Shown: positions 35,585-44,612, numbered from the stretch's first letter. The stretch: 51,816 nucleotides of DNA from Rubrivivax sp. (GCA_027491255.1 JAIXWM010000019.1:1-51816), one strand, 5' to 3'. Made by a program: numbers and translations. Notes: generated from the letters alone by a model not told the origin.

Positions 35585-36070
35585 CTACTCGCCAACGCGG
35601 CGAAGCACGACCCTGATCACCTCGGCCGAGATGCGGAAATCCGACCGGTGCAGGCGCTCGAGAACCGGCGTCGCCGCAGGCACCAGACCTCGCAGCCTGG
35701 CCATGCCGATCACGGCTGCGGTGCCCGCGACCTGCAAGCCCCGCTCCTGAGCGACCGCGCGGCCGGCGCGCTCGTCCATCAGCAGCAGCGTCGGGCCCGC
35801 ACAGGCCAGGCCCAGCCGGATGCATGCTGCTTCCCCCTCGTCCAGGTCGGGCAGGGCCGGTTCGGCAGGCGAGGGGCCAGCGCGGAGGAGCCAGCCCGCC
35901 TCGTTCGCCCGCCGGATCGCTTCTTCGCCTGCAAAGCCCCGACCCACCACCTCGCCGTACACCTCCTGCGGCACCGACACGGTGCCGAACAGAGCGTGCA
36001 GCCAGGACAGACCGTCCACGAGACACAGCCCGATGAGCGGACTGGCGTCGGTCAGGACCTGGCGAGCCAT
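35585..36070 (-). CDS. PIN domain protein (DUF3368 type), probable toxin
   Basis: A 161-residue PIN-fold protein of the DUF3368 type. Acidic residues of the nuclease site are D8 in LTDASPL, E78/E80 in DLDEGEAACIRLG and D99 in LLMDERAGR. PIN toxins cleave RNA. The gene overlaps the end of the upstream UPF0175-type gene by 19 bases, the usual order of antitoxin then toxin, so the pair is a type II toxin-antitoxin module. Targets are unknown. No mobile element flanks it. Confidence 0.88.
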   Translation of the reverse strand: MARQVLTDASPLIGLCLVDGLSWLHALFGTVSVPQEVYGEVVGRGFAGEEAIRRANEAGWLLRAGPSPAEPALPDLDEGEAACIRLGLACAGPTLLLMDERAGRAVAQERGLQVAGTAAVIGMARLRGLVPAATPVLERLHRSDFRISAEVIRVVLRRVGE

Positions 36071-36396
36071 TGCTCGAGCGTGTCGAGGTCGCGCTCGGCT
36101 TCCTTCGCGTCGAGATTCACCACGGGAATGCCCAGGCGCGACAGGTGGGCTGCAAAGTCGGCCACGCTCATGCAGGCCAGGCGGGCCGCACGCACCAGCG
36201 AGAGATGCCCGTCGCGAAACAGCGCCGTCGCCAGCGCAGGCCGCACGCCAGGCGCCCCCAGCACCCCGGAAGACTCGAGGCCCACCATCAGCGCGTCAGG
36301 CTTGTCCCGGTTCATGACCACCACGACGTCCCGCCGCGCGAGGCGCAGGGCTTCGCTCGGGTTGTTCTTCAGGCCGCTGACGTTCACCGCTTCCAT
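36052..36396 (-). CDS. UPF0175 family protein with Phd-like N-terminus, probable antitoxin
   Basis: A 114-residue protein. Residues 1-45 resemble a Phd/YefM-type DNA-binding half (VSGLKNNPSEALRLARRDVV followed by VMNRDKPDALMVGL). Residues about 55-112 are a UPF0175 helix-turn-helix domain (ALFRDGHLSLVRAARLACMS, LSRLGIPVVNLDAKEAERDL). UPF0175 proteins are the usual partners of DUF3368 PIN toxins. The frame is open to 36612, but ATG 36396 begins the Phd-like part and lies next to an AT-richer stretch suitable for a promoter. It overlaps the toxin by 19 bases. Confidence 0.88.
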   Translation of the reverse strand: MEAVNVSGLKNNPSEALRLARRDVVVVMNRDKPDALMVGLESSGVLGAPGVRPALATALFRDGHLSLVRAARLACMSVADFAAHLSRLGIPVVNLDAKEAERDLDTLEQWLARS

Positions 36397-36891
36397 GGGA
36401 ATCTTGAAGGGGAATATGACAAGGGAAGATGATACGACTCGGCGAGGCCCCTGACGGAGCATGCTCGGCGGCCCGCCGCAGTGCGTTTCGCTGCCGACGG
36501 GTGCTTCGGCCCTTGGAGGGTTCCCAGGAGTCTGTCGGACTTGGAGCGCTGAAGCATCTACGCTCAGGCCACCCGGGCGCGTTCGCAGCCCAGTCGCGCT
36601 CAACTCACGCACCGAAGATCACCGAGGCCGTGCCTGCCTGGTTCACCCGACGGCGCAGGCCGCAGGCAAGAGGTCCGGTCGCGATGCAGCATGGGGCTGC
36701 GGCGCGGACCACGGCGTCCTCACGATTCGGCGCCACTTCGAGGGCCTCGGGCTGACGTGCACACCGGCCTGTTTCTCACCGCCCAGGGTCTCATGGCCCC
36801 AGCGCTGCCAGGCCAGGTCGGCGCTCCTAAGATCCCGTGAAGACCGGTGCTCGAGCGCGCCGGCATCGCTCTCCTGCTGCTGCCCTCGCCC
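36397..36891. other. 495-base gap without a recognisable gene
   Basis: This stretch separates the divergent antitoxin and PQQ-type dehydrogenase genes. It must hold the promoter of each. Open frames in it show no conserved motif that I can see, and there are no clear repeats. It could hide a degraded gene. Confidence 0.5.
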
Positions 36892-37995
36892 ATGCCCCGC
36901 CTCCTTCGCACCTGCCTCTTCGCCGCCGCTCTGCTCAGCGGCCTTGCCCTGCCCGCGCTCGCGCAGCCGCGCACCGAGGTCATCGCGCGCGGGCTGGCGA
37001 GCCCCTGGGCACTGGCCATCCTGCCCGACGGGCGCCTGCTCGTGACCGAGCGCGCCGGGCGGCTGCGCCTGATCGGCGTCGACGGTCGACCGCAGCCGCC
37101 GATGGCCGGCCTGCCACCGGTGGACGCCGGCGGCCAGTGCGGGCTGCTGGACCTGGCCGTCGACCCCAAGTTTGCCGAGAACCGGCGCCTGTACTGGACC
37201 TACGCCGAGGCCGGCGAAGGCGGCAACGGCGTGGCCGTGGCGCGCGGACGGCTGGAGGGCGGACGGCTGGAGGACGTGCGGGTGATCTTCCGCCAGCTAC
37301 CCAAGGTGCGCAGTTCGCTGCACTGCGGCTCACGCATCGTTGTCGGCCGTGACGGCACGCTCTATGTCGGCCTGGGAGACCGATTCACGCGCAAGGACGA
37401 CGCGCAGGACGCAGGCAATCACCTCGGCAAGGTGGTGCGCATCACGCCCGAGGGCTCGGTGCCGGTGGACAACCCCTTTGTCGGCCAGGCCGGGCGCGCA
37501 CCCGAGATCTGGAGCCTTGGGCACCGCAACATCCAGGGCGCCGCCGCGCACCCCGCCACGGGCGAGGTCTGGATGACCGAGCACGGTCCGCAGGGGGGTG
37601 ACGAGCTCAACGTCGTCGAGGCCGGTCGCAACTACGGTTGGCCGCTTCTGACCTTCGGCCGCAACTACGGCATCGGCACGCGCATCGGCGAGGAAGGTCC
37701 GCGCGCCGGCTTCGAGCAGCCGCTGCGGACCTGGGTGCCCACGAGCGTGGCACCGAGCGGCATGGCCTTCGTCACCAGCGAGCGCTACCCCGGCTGGCAG
37801 GGCAGCCTGCTGCTGGGCACGCTGCGCGGGGAGAGCCTGCTGCGACTGACACTGGACGGGCGCAAGGTGGTGGCCGAGGAGCGGCTGCTGCAGAACCTGA
37901 AGGAGCGCATCCGCGACGTGCGCCAAGGCCCCGACGGCTGGATCTACATCGTCACCGACGGCGCCGATGGCAAGGTGCTGCGGCTGCGGCCCTGA
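36892..37995 (+). CDS. PQQ-dependent sugar dehydrogenase (soluble aldose sugar dehydrogenase, YliI type)
   Basis: A 367-residue exported beta-propeller of the Asd/YliI family. A signal peptide MPRLLRTCLFAAALLSGLAL ending ALA precedes the mature part at about residue 25. Family segments are GLASPWALAILPDGRLLVTE, GQCGLLDLAVDPKFAENRRL, GLGDRFTRKDDAQD, HRNIQGAAAHP and MTEHGPQGGDELN. These proteins oxidise aldoses in the periplasm with PQQ. The frame is open from 36847, but ATG 36892 gives the normal signal peptide. No PQQ synthesis genes are visible in the window. Confidence 0.93.
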   Translation: MPRLLRTCLFAAALLSGLALPALAQPRTEVIARGLASPWALAILPDGRLLVTERAGRLRLIGVDGRPQPPMAGLPPVDAGGQCGLLDLAVDPKFAENRRLYWTYAEAGEGGNGVAVARGRLEGGRLEDVRVIFRQLPKVRSSLHCGSRIVVGRDGTLYVGLGDRFTRKDDAQDAGNHLGKVVRITPEGSVPVDNPFVGQAGRAPEIWSLGHRNIQGAAAHPATGEVWMTEHGPQGGDELNVVEAGRNYGWPLLTFGRNYGIGTRIGEEGPRAGFEQPLRTWVPTSVAPSGMAFVTSERYPGWQGSLLLGTLRGESLLRLTLDGRKVVAEERLLQNLKERIRDVRQGPDGWIYIVTDGADGKVLRLRP

Positions 37996-38061
37996 GACTG
38001 CGACGTCGGGGTCACCGACGCACCGAGGGGCGCGCGCGCGGTCCAGGGGCCAGGCCTTGGT

Positions 38062-38067
38062 GACAAT
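38062..38067 (+). promoter_or_regulatory. Putative -10 element, near-leaderless promoter of trhO
   Basis: GACAAT lies six bases before the ATG at 38074. Confidence 0.4.
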
Positions 38068-38073
38068 CCGAGC

Positions 38074-38919
38074 ATGCCCGACCCCACTGCGCCCGCCTTC
38101 ATCCACAGCGCCTTCTACCGCTTCGTGCCGCTGCCCGACGCGCCGGCTGCGGCGGCCGAGCTGCGCGCGCTTGGCGCGGACCTGGGCCTGAACGGCGCCA
38201 TCGTCGTCGCCGCCGAGGGCTTGAACGGTGCCGTGTCGGGCGCGCCGCCGGCCGTGGCGGCCTTCGAGGAAGCCCTGCGCAGTGGCGCGGTGCTGGAGGG
38301 TGCGGCGCGCGGCCTGGCCTTCAAGCGCAGCCCCTGCGCGCGCGACCCTTTCGGCCGCTACAAGGTCGTCGTCAAGCCCGAGATCGTCGCCCTCGGCCTG
38401 CCCGGCTCGGACACCCTACCGCAGCCCGACGAGCGCGACGACAGCCACGTCAGCCCCGCCGCCTGGCGCGAGCTGATCGCGCGCGACGACGTCGTCGTGC
38501 TCGACAACCGCAACCACTTCGAATGGCGCCTGGGTCGCTTCAAGGGTGCGGTGGACCCGCAGGTGCGGCACTTCCGCGACTTCGTCGCCTACGTGCAAGC
38601 GCAGGCGCCGCACTGGCGCGCCGAGGGCCGCACCGTGGCCATGTACTGCACCGGCGGCATCCGCTGCGACAAGACCGCGCCGTGGATGCGCAGCCTGGGC
38701 CTGCAGGTCAAGCAGCTCGACGGCGGCATCCTGAACCACTTCGCCGCTCTGCCCGACGCCGAGCGCGACTGGGAGGGCGAGTGCTTCGTCTTCGACAAGC
38801 GCGTGGCTGTGGACACCACGCTGCACGAGACCTCGACCAGGCTGGAAGCCGTGTTCGACACCGAGGATCCGGGCGAGCGCTGGCGGCTGGAGAGAGCGCG
38901 GCGGCTGGACGCGTTCTGA
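38074..38919 (+). CDS. trhO: tRNA uridine(34) hydroxylase TrhO (rhodanese domain)
   Basis: A 281-residue TrhO (YceA) protein. An N-terminal acylphosphatase-like domain (FIHSAFYRFVPLPD, VAAEGLNGAVSG) leads to a rhodanese domain with the active loop CTGGIRCDK: C192 is the catalytic cysteine and C197 the second. LDNRNHFEWRLGRFKGAVDP is the family's rhodanese entry segment. TrhO makes the prephenate-independent 5-hydroxyuridine at position 34 of certain tRNAs using oxygen. It is slightly short for the family. A near-leaderless promoter hexamer precedes the start. Confidence 0.95.
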   Translation: MPDPTAPAFIHSAFYRFVPLPDAPAAAAELRALGADLGLNGAIVVAAEGLNGAVSGAPPAVAAFEEALRSGAVLEGAARGLAFKRSPCARDPFGRYKVVVKPEIVALGLPGSDTLPQPDERDDSHVSPAAWRELIARDDVVVLDNRNHFEWRLGRFKGAVDPQVRHFRDFVAYVQAQAPHWRAEGRTVAMYCTGGIRCDKTAPWMRSLGLQVKQLDGGILNHFAALPDAERDWEGECFVFDKRVAVDTTLHETSTRLEAVFDTEDPGERWRLERARRLDAF

Positions 38920-38932
38920 GACGCGGCCGGCA

Positions 38933-38950
38933 CTGGCTCGCCAAAGCCAG
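38933..38950. terminator. Small hairpin after trhO
   Basis: CTGGCT, six bases, AGCCAG lies 13 bases after the trhO stop, between convergent genes. Without a T-tract its role is unsure. Confidence 0.3.
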
Positions 38951-39051
38951 CGGTCAACTGCCGGATCCGGGCTGCATCACCGCTGACGCCGATGGCCCGC
39001 ACGGGCTGGCAAGCCGGCCTGCGCGGCGCCCTCGGGACCAGCCCGCCCCCG

Positions 39052-39585
39052 TCAGGCCGCGTCGGGGATGACCCCGATCAGATCCGTGACCCCGACGTCC
39101 ACCCCGGCCTGGAACAGCAGGGTGCTCGCCTGCCCGCGATGGTGCGTCTGGTGGTTGAAGAAGTGCTGCACCAGGTGCGCGGCCTTCATCGTGCGAGCCT
39201 GCCCGGCCAGGCTGCGAAAGCCCAGCGCCGCCTCGAGCCGCGCAGGCGTCAACGTGGCGGCCCAGCACACGATCAGGTCGTCGAGACGGGCGCGGTAGGC
39301 CTGCAACGCGCCCAATGAAGACGCCATCGGCTGGCGCAGCGACTCGGGGCAGGGGCAGCCCTGCAGCCCGGGGCCGAGGACCGTGTCGCCGGGCAACCCG
39401 GCGAAGCGGTGCAGCCAGATCGTGTCGCCCGCGGCGATGTGGTTCAGGGTCCCGAGCAGCGAGCCGAAGAATGCGCCGGCGTCACGGCGGACCTCGCCGT
39501 CGGGCAACGTCAGCGCGGCGGCGTACAGGCGCTGGTTCATCCAGCGGTTGTAGTCAGCCATGAGGGCGGCGGTCTCGGGGGTCAT
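39052..39585 (-). CDS. DinB family protein (four-helix metal-binding)
   Basis: A 177-residue DinB/YfiT-like protein. The N-terminal helix MTPETAALMADYNRWMNQRL, the metal-ligand histidine in LLGTLNHIAAGDTIWLHRF and the later HFFNHQTHHRGQA give the three-histidine pattern of this fold. Functions in the family include thiol transfer and stress response; which applies here is unknown. ATG 39585 gives the normal start. It converges with trhO. Confidence 0.92.
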   Translation of the reverse strand: MTPETAALMADYNRWMNQRLYAAALTLPDGEVRRDAGAFFGSLLGTLNHIAAGDTIWLHRFAGLPGDTVLGPGLQGCPCPESLRQPMASSLGALQAYRARLDDLIVCWAATLTPARLEAALGFRSLAGQARTMKAAHLVQHFFNHQTHHRGQASTLLFQAGVDVGVTDLIGVIPDAA

Positions 39586-39872
39586 GGGCAGGCGGCGGGG
39601 TGCGGTGGGCGCAGCGTAACCGACCCATGTGCAAGCCCCTGCCCCCGCTCCTGCGGCCCGCACCAGCACCCCGGGGCGAGGCCCGTGGACGCCGTGCCGG
39701 CCGCAGCGGACGCGGACGCGACCGGCCCACGACGCCCCCCGGCGTCAGCACCGCAGTCGATCTGATCCACCCAGGTCGGAGCCGCGTCGCACGCGCAGGC
39801 AACCGGCCGGCGGGCCTGATGGCCTGCTCACGGAACAATGCAGCCCTCTTCAGCCCCTGCCCACCCACCGCG

Positions 39873-40805
39873 ATGGCCCGCCCCCGCCCACCCTGGACCC
39901 CGACGATGCGCGACGGCGTGTGCGCGAGCCGCGTGGCGCTGGCGGCCGGGCCGCAGACGACGATCGTCGACTTCCTGCGCCAGCGCCTGCCGCGCGTGAG
40001 CGACTGGGCCGAGCGCCTGGCGCGCGGTGAGGTGCTCGACGCGACGGGCCGCGCCGTCGGGCCTGCCGAGCCCTGCCGCCATGGTGCTGTGCTGTGGTAC
40101 TGGCGTCAGCCGCCGGCCGAGCCGCGCGTGGCCGGGGAGGTCATGGTGCTGCACCAGGACGAACAGCTCGTGGCCGTCGACAAGCCCCACGGCCTACCGG
40201 TGACGCCGGGCGGCCGCTGGCTGCACGAGACGGTGCTCGTGCGGCTGCGGCGACAGCTCGGCATCGACACGCTCGCCCCGGTGCACCGGCTCGACCTGGA
40301 GACCGCCGGCGTCATGCTCTTCACCGTGACCGTGGCCGCCCGTCACCCCTACCAGCGCCTGTTCGCCGAGCGCCGCGTGCGCAAGGTCTACGAGGCCATC
40401 GTGCCCTGGCGCGACGACCTGGCGCAGGCGCTGCCGCTCGTGGCGCGCCACCGGCTGCAGGAGCGCCCTGGCGAGGCCTTCATGCAGATGGAGGTCTTGC
40501 CTGGCGAACCCAACACCGAGACCCGCATCGAGCTGATCGGGCGCCGCGGCGGGCAGGCCCACCTGCGCCTGCTGCCGCTGACCGGCCGCAAGCACCAGCT
40601 GCGTGCCCAGCTCGCTGCGCTGGGCTGGCCCATCGTCGGCGATCGCATCTACCCGGTGCTGCAAGCGCCACAGGACCCGGATGCCCCTGACGACGGCAGC
40701 CCGCCGCTGCAACTGCTGGCGCGCGAGCTCGCATTCGACGACCCGCTGACGGGGCAACGTCGGTGCTTCGAGAGTCGCAGGGTGCTGGCGGCGGCTCTAC
40801 CCTGA
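39873..40805 (+). CDS. RluA family pseudouridine synthase
   Basis: A 310-residue pseudouridine synthase. The catalytic aspartate D141 is in VHRLDLETAGVMLF, followed by RKVYEAIV, LTGRKHQLRAQLAALG and PIVGDRIYP, all RluA signatures. The variation HRLDLETAGV for HRLDRxTSGL matches the RluA-related branch with unassigned rRNA or tRNA targets. The frame is open from 39600; ATG 39873 is the best start, with ATG 39819 as the alternative. No S4 domain is recognised with certainty, although IVDFLRQRLPRVSDWAERLA resembles the start of one. Confidence 0.92.
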   Translation: MARPRPPWTPTMRDGVCASRVALAAGPQTTIVDFLRQRLPRVSDWAERLARGEVLDATGRAVGPAEPCRHGAVLWYWRQPPAEPRVAGEVMVLHQDEQLVAVDKPHGLPVTPGGRWLHETVLVRLRRQLGIDTLAPVHRLDLETAGVMLFTVTVAARHPYQRLFAERRVRKVYEAIVPWRDDLAQALPLVARHRLQERPGEAFMQMEVLPGEPNTETRIELIGRRGGQAHLRLLPLTGRKHQLRAQLAALGWPIVGDRIYPVLQAPQDPDAPDDGSPPLQLLARELAFDDPLTGQRRCFESRRVLAAALP

Positions 40806-40832
40806 GGCGTTACTTGCACTCGCCAATCATTA

Positions 40833-40848
40833 TTTTTTGATCATTTAG
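40833..40848. promoter_or_regulatory. GntR-type operator 1, TRAP operon
   Basis: TTTTTTGATCATTT is centred on TGATCA at 40838-40843 in an AT-rich promoter region. Three more copies of the TGATCA core occur in the window: one 31 bp away and two before the GntR gene. Confidence 0.65.
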
Positions 40849-40864
40849 TATTGATTTTTATTTG

Positions 40865-40879
40865 TTTGTGATCATAAAC
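40865..40879. promoter_or_regulatory. GntR-type operator 2, TRAP operon
   Basis: TTTGTGATCATAAAC is centred on TGATCA at 40869-40874. It overlaps a possible -10 (CATAAA, 16 bases after TTGATT), so binding here would block RNA polymerase. AAGGAG at 40896-40901 is the dctP ribosome site. Confidence 0.65.
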
Positions 40880-40908
40880 TTCAGTCTCCGAGACCAAGGA
40901 GACGTGAA

Positions 40909-41886
40909 ATGCTCAGATTCGTCCTCACTGCCGCTACCGCCGCAGCGGCCCTGCTGTATTCAGCAGGTGCCTGGGCTCAGACCAAGATCGTGATCGCGAG
41001 CCACGACGCGATCGGATCCCTGAACCACACAGTCATCAACCGTTTCAAGGCTTGTCTGGAACGCGGCGGTGGCTTCGCAGTCAGCTTCTTTCCGGCTGGG
41101 CAGATGGGCAACGCAAAGGAGATCGTCGAACAACTCAAGCTGGGCGCGATCGACATGACGGTCAGCGACACCGCCTACATGTCGAACCTACAGCCGGAGC
41201 TTGGGGCCTTCCAACTGCCGTTCCAGTTCACGGACTGGGCTCACGCAGAGCGGGCCATGGACGGCGAGCCTGGACGGATGGTGGCGGACATGCTCGTCAG
41301 GAACCACGGCATCCGGCCGATCTCCTTCATGCACAACGGCTTCCGGGACTTCATGACGGTCAAGAAGCCGCTTACGAGCGTCGCTGACTTCAAGGGCGTG
41401 AAGTTCCGCTCGCCGCCGATCCCTCTTTGGATCAGGATGTTCGAGACCCTCGGCGCGGTACCAATCGCAGTCGACTGGAGCGAGGTCTACCAAGCCGTGC
41501 AGTCCGGGATGGTGGACGGGCTGGAAGCAGGAACCGAGGGTCTGGTCAACAGCAAGGTGTACGAGGTGGGCAAGCACGTGGCGCGCAGCGGCCATATGTA
41601 CAACCTGATGATGCTCGCGATCAACGACCGCCGCTTCCAGTCCCTACCCGCACCGGCCCGCGAAAAGATCACCACCTGCGGTGCGGACTTCCGACGCCTG
41701 GGCAACGCCGAGGTGATCGCCGCGAGCGAAAAGGCCTATGACACGATGAAGGCCAAGGGCCTCACGATCACGTCGATGGACAAGGGACCGCTGCGCGGTC
41801 TGCTCGAGCCCGCCTGGCCCACCTTGCTGGGCAATGCAGCAGGCACGGCCAAGCCGCTGATGGACCAGATCGCCAAGGTGCGCTGA
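40909..41886 (+). CDS. TRAP transporter substrate-binding protein (DctP family)
   Basis: A 325-residue periplasmic binding protein of the DctP family. The signal peptide MLRFVLTAATAAAALLYSAG ends AWAQ. Family segments are FFPAGQMGNAKEIVEQLKLG, the conserved arginine region GVKFRSPPIPLWIRMFETLG and VYQAVQSGMVDGLEAG. The arginine in FRSP normally binds the carboxylate of the ligand, so an organic or sugar acid is expected. A strong AAGGAG ribosome site lies seven bases upstream. It is the first gene of an operon with both TRAP membrane subunits. Confidence 0.95.
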   Translation: MLRFVLTAATAAAALLYSAGAWAQTKIVIASHDAIGSLNHTVINRFKACLERGGGFAVSFFPAGQMGNAKEIVEQLKLGAIDMTVSDTAYMSNLQPELGAFQLPFQFTDWAHAERAMDGEPGRMVADMLVRNHGIRPISFMHNGFRDFMTVKKPLTSVADFKGVKFRSPPIPLWIRMFETLGAVPIAVDWSEVYQAVQSGMVDGLEAGTEGLVNSKVYEVGKHVARSGHMYNLMMLAINDRRFQSLPAPAREKITTCGADFRRLGNAEVIAASEKAYDTMKAKGLTITSMDKGPLRGLLEPAWPTLLGNAAGTAKPLMDQIAKVR

Positions 41887-41894
41887 GTCAAGGC

Positions 41895-42410
41895 ATGGGG
41901 ATGAAGAACAGCAGCGTGGCGGCTGCGGCCATCGCTGCGGTGCTCGATCTGGCCTTGTTGCGGCTGTGCGGATGCCTCGTTGGGGGCATCGTTGCGGTCC
42001 TGGTGGCCGACATCGGCGCCCGCAACCTGCTGGAGCGCTCTTTCTCGCCGGCCCAGGAGGTCGCGGTGCTGCTGCAGCTGTATGTGGTCTTTCTCGCCTC
42101 TGCCGTCGGCTATCACCGTGGCGCGCACATGCTGATGGGAAGCAACCGCTGGCTGGGGGTGCGGGGCAGGCGGGTCGCAGACAAGCTGGTCCACGTCGCC
42201 GTGGCCGTGTTCTGTGTCATCGCGTTCCACTACGGCGTACGCTTGTCCATCGCGCAGTGGCAGCAGCTCAGCCCCGCGCTGGGGATACCTGTCGCCTTCT
42301 TCTATCTGGCGCTGCCGGCAGGCTGCGCCGCAACCCTCGCCTTCTGCCTGCTCATGTTCGTACAGCCGGGGCAGGACCACCTGCACGCCACGCCGGAGGG
42401 CGCGCTGTGA
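41895..42410 (+). CDS. TRAP transporter small permease (DctQ family)
   Basis: A 171-residue, four-helix DctQ-type subunit. It carries VLVADIGARNLLERSFSPAQ and EVAVLLQLYVVFLASAVGYH, the first-helix signature with the usual arginine-asparagine pair. It begins 8 bases after the binding protein stop and its own stop overlaps the next start (GTGA), so it is translationally coupled to the large permease. It forms the membrane complex with that protein. Confidence 0.92.
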   Translation: MGMKNSSVAAAAIAAVLDLALLRLCGCLVGGIVAVLVADIGARNLLERSFSPAQEVAVLLQLYVVFLASAVGYHRGAHMLMGSNRWLGVRGRRVADKLVHVAVAVFCVIAFHYGVRLSIAQWQQLSPALGIPVAFFYLALPAGCAATLAFCLLMFVQPGQDHLHATPEGAL

Positions 42411-43687
42411 TCCTCTTCCTCGCTGTGGTTGTGACCGTCCTGGCGCTGATCGGAGTCCCGGTCGCCTACGCCATCGGCCTCGGCGCCCTGGCCACCTTCG
42501 CGGGCTACCTGCCGCACCTGCCGATGGAGGTCATTGCCCAGCGCACCGTGAACGCGGTGGACAAATTCCCGATGACCGCGGTGACGCTGTTCATCCTGGG
42601 CGGCGAACTGATGAATCTGGGCGGCGTGACAAATCGCCTCATCCGCCTGAGCGTCGCCCTGTTTGGCTGGATCAAGGGCGGCCTCGGGCTGGTGGCCGTG
42701 GGCGCAGGGGTGTTTCTCGCTGGCGTGTCGGGGTCAGCAACCGCCGACGCCGCGGCCCTGGGAAAGACGCTGATCCCCGGCATGCGCGAGCAGGGCTACG
42801 ACGAAGGACTGGCTGCGAGCATCGTGGCCTCTGCCGCGTCGCTCGGCCCCATCATCCCACCCAGCATCGTGATGCTCATCTATGCCTCGATGACCAACAT
42901 CTCGATCGGCAAGCTGTTCCTTGCCGGTGTCGTTCCCGGCCTCTTGATCGGCGCGACGATCGCCCTGTGCGTCTTGTACTACGCATTCCGCTTCGGCTAC
43001 CCGCGCAGCCGCTGGGGTGGCTTTCGGTCCCTCGCGACAGCCGCCGGCCGGGCTATCGGCCCGCTGGGCGCACCGGTCATCATCATGGTGGGCATCGTCG
43101 GGGGCTACTTCAGCGGCACGGAGACAGGCGCCATACTGGTCTTGTATGCCGGCACCCTGGGCTTCCTTTACCGGGAACTCGACTGGAAAAAGGTCTTCGC
43201 GGCACTGTGCGACACCGCGCTCAACGTGGGGCTGGTACTGTTTGTGATCGCGGTGTGCGCGGTGATGGGCTGGATCCTGGCCATGGCCGGACTGCCCCAG
43301 CAGATCAGCACGCTGATCGCCCACGTCATCGAGTACCGCGTCGTCGTCATCCTGTTGGTCGTCGCCGTGCTAATCGTGCTCGGGACGGCGTTGGACGGCA
43401 TTGCGGTCATGGTCGTGATGGTGCCGATCTTCGTGCCGCTCGCCGGCGCGCTGCAGATGGATCCCATCCAACTGGCCATGGTGATCGTCGTGTGCACGGT
43501 CATGGGCGGGATCACGCCACCGATCGGGGTCACGCTGTACGTCGCATGCCGCTCAGGCCATGCGTCGCTGGAGGCGGCGAACCGCCGGATCTGGGTATTC
43601 GTTCTGGCCATGACGCTCGCTGTCATCGCCGTCGCATTGGTCCCCGGGCTGTCGCTGGCACTCCCGCGAGCGGTCTACGGCGCCTGA
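42407..43687 (+). CDS. TRAP transporter large permease (DctM family)
   Basis: A 426-residue, multi-helix DctM subunit, the sodium-coupled translocation channel of the TRAP importer. Marks include PVAYAIGLGALATF, FVLAGVSGSATADAAALG-type segment (GVSGSATADAAALGKTLIP), AASLGPIIPPSIVMLIYAS and VMGGITPPIGVTLYVACR. The GTG start at 42407 overlaps the small permease stop. Length is normal for the family. Confidence 0.95.
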   Translation: MILFLAVVVTVLALIGVPVAYAIGLGALATFAGYLPHLPMEVIAQRTVNAVDKFPMTAVTLFILGGELMNLGGVTNRLIRLSVALFGWIKGGLGLVAVGAGVFLAGVSGSATADAAALGKTLIPGMREQGYDEGLAASIVASAASLGPIIPPSIVMLIYASMTNISIGKLFLAGVVPGLLIGATIALCVLYYAFRFGYPRSRWGGFRSLATAAGRAIGPLGAPVIIMVGIVGGYFSGTETGAILVLYAGTLGFLYRELDWKKVFAALCDTALNVGLVLFVIAVCAVMGWILAMAGLPQQISTLIAHVIEYRVVVILLVVAVLIVLGTALDGIAVMVVMVPIFVPLAGALQMDPIQLAMVIVVCTVMGGITPPIGVTLYVACRSGHASLEAANRRIWVFVLAMTLAVIAVALVPGLSLALPRAVYGA

Positions 43688-43705
43688 AGAACGTCCGGGT
43701 TCGTC

Positions 43706-44515
43706 ATGCCGCAACCCTTCTGCATAGAGACACACGCCGCGGCAAAGTCCGCCGCGCGTCGCGCCCTGGTCACCGGGGGCAGTCTGGGCGTGGGCGCCGC
43801 CATCGTTCGTGCACTCGCGCGGGGCGGGACGGATGTTGCCATCCACCACAGCTCCGCCGTCGACCGCGCCATGGGCCATCCCGAAGCGGGCGCCCGCCTG
43901 CATGCCGAGGCGCGCGCTCTCGGCGTGCACGCCACGCTGATCGACCTCGACTTCACACAGCCTGGCGCCGGCGCACGGACCGCCGAGCGCGCGCTCGAGC
44001 AATGGGACGCGGTGGACTGGCTGTTCGTTTGCGCTTCAGTGCAGAAGCGCGAGCCGATGGCGGGGCTCACGCACGAAGAAGCGATGCGACAGTTCAATGT
44101 CAACTTCTGGTCCACCATCGAACTGCTGCAAAGCCTGCATGGCCCCATGCGCCGCCAGCGGTACGGTCGCATCGTATCTTTGGGCAGCATCAACCAGGAA
44201 CGTCCCTCACCGGATCTCGCGGTCTATGCAGCCTTGAAGGCCGCGCAGCACAACCTCATGCGCAACCTCGCGCGGGTGTGGGTGGACGACGGCATCACCC
44301 TGAACACGCTGTCGCCGGGCCTCGTGCACACACCGCGCAGCGACTGGCGCCGCCAGGAACCTGGACACTGGGACGCGTTCGCTCACGCGGCGAACCCGAT
44401 GCATCGAGCAGCCTCGGCCGAGGAGATCGCGTCCCTGGCGGTGATGCTGGTGTGCGATGCGTCGGCATTCATGACCGGTGCGAACATCATGGTGGACGGC
44501 GGTGCGCATCTGTAG
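43706..44515 (+). CDS. SDR family oxidoreductase, first of two in the sugar-acid cluster
   Basis: A 269-residue SDR. The nucleotide motif is VTGGSLGVGAAIV (TGGSLGVG); the catalytic serine is in SLGSINQ and the pair Y and K in VYAALKAAQ. The usual NNAG is replaced by CAS in LFVCASVQKRE, which is uncommon. The C-terminus AFMTGANIMVDGGAHL is typical of 3-oxoacyl-ACP-reductase-like SDRs. It starts 18 bases after the TRAP permease. It may oxidise a sugar to a lactone or oxidise a keto-deoxy acid; the order cannot be read. Confidence 0.92.
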   Translation: MPQPFCIETHAAAKSAARRALVTGGSLGVGAAIVRALARGGTDVAIHHSSAVDRAMGHPEAGARLHAEARALGVHATLIDLDFTQPGAGARTAERALEQWDAVDWLFVCASVQKREPMAGLTHEEAMRQFNVNFWSTIELLQSLHGPMRRQRYGRIVSLGSINQERPSPDLAVYAALKAAQHNLMRNLARVWVDDGITLNTLSPGLVHTPRSDWRRQEPGHWDAFAHAANPMHRAASAEEIASLAVMLVCDASAFMTGANIMVDGGAHL

Positions 44516-44612
44516 TTCCTTCGTGGACACCGCGTTGCCCGCATGCAAATCGACGGTGCCAGCTCGTGGCACGACTGCCGTGGCTTGCGCCAGGCGCAAG
44601 GGTTGACAGGCC

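Noticed and set aside
36397..36891. Transposase remnant in the gap before the PQQ-type dehydrogenase
   Set aside because: I looked for DDE or helix-turn-helix segments and terminal inverted repeats and saw none. The open frames there look like chance.
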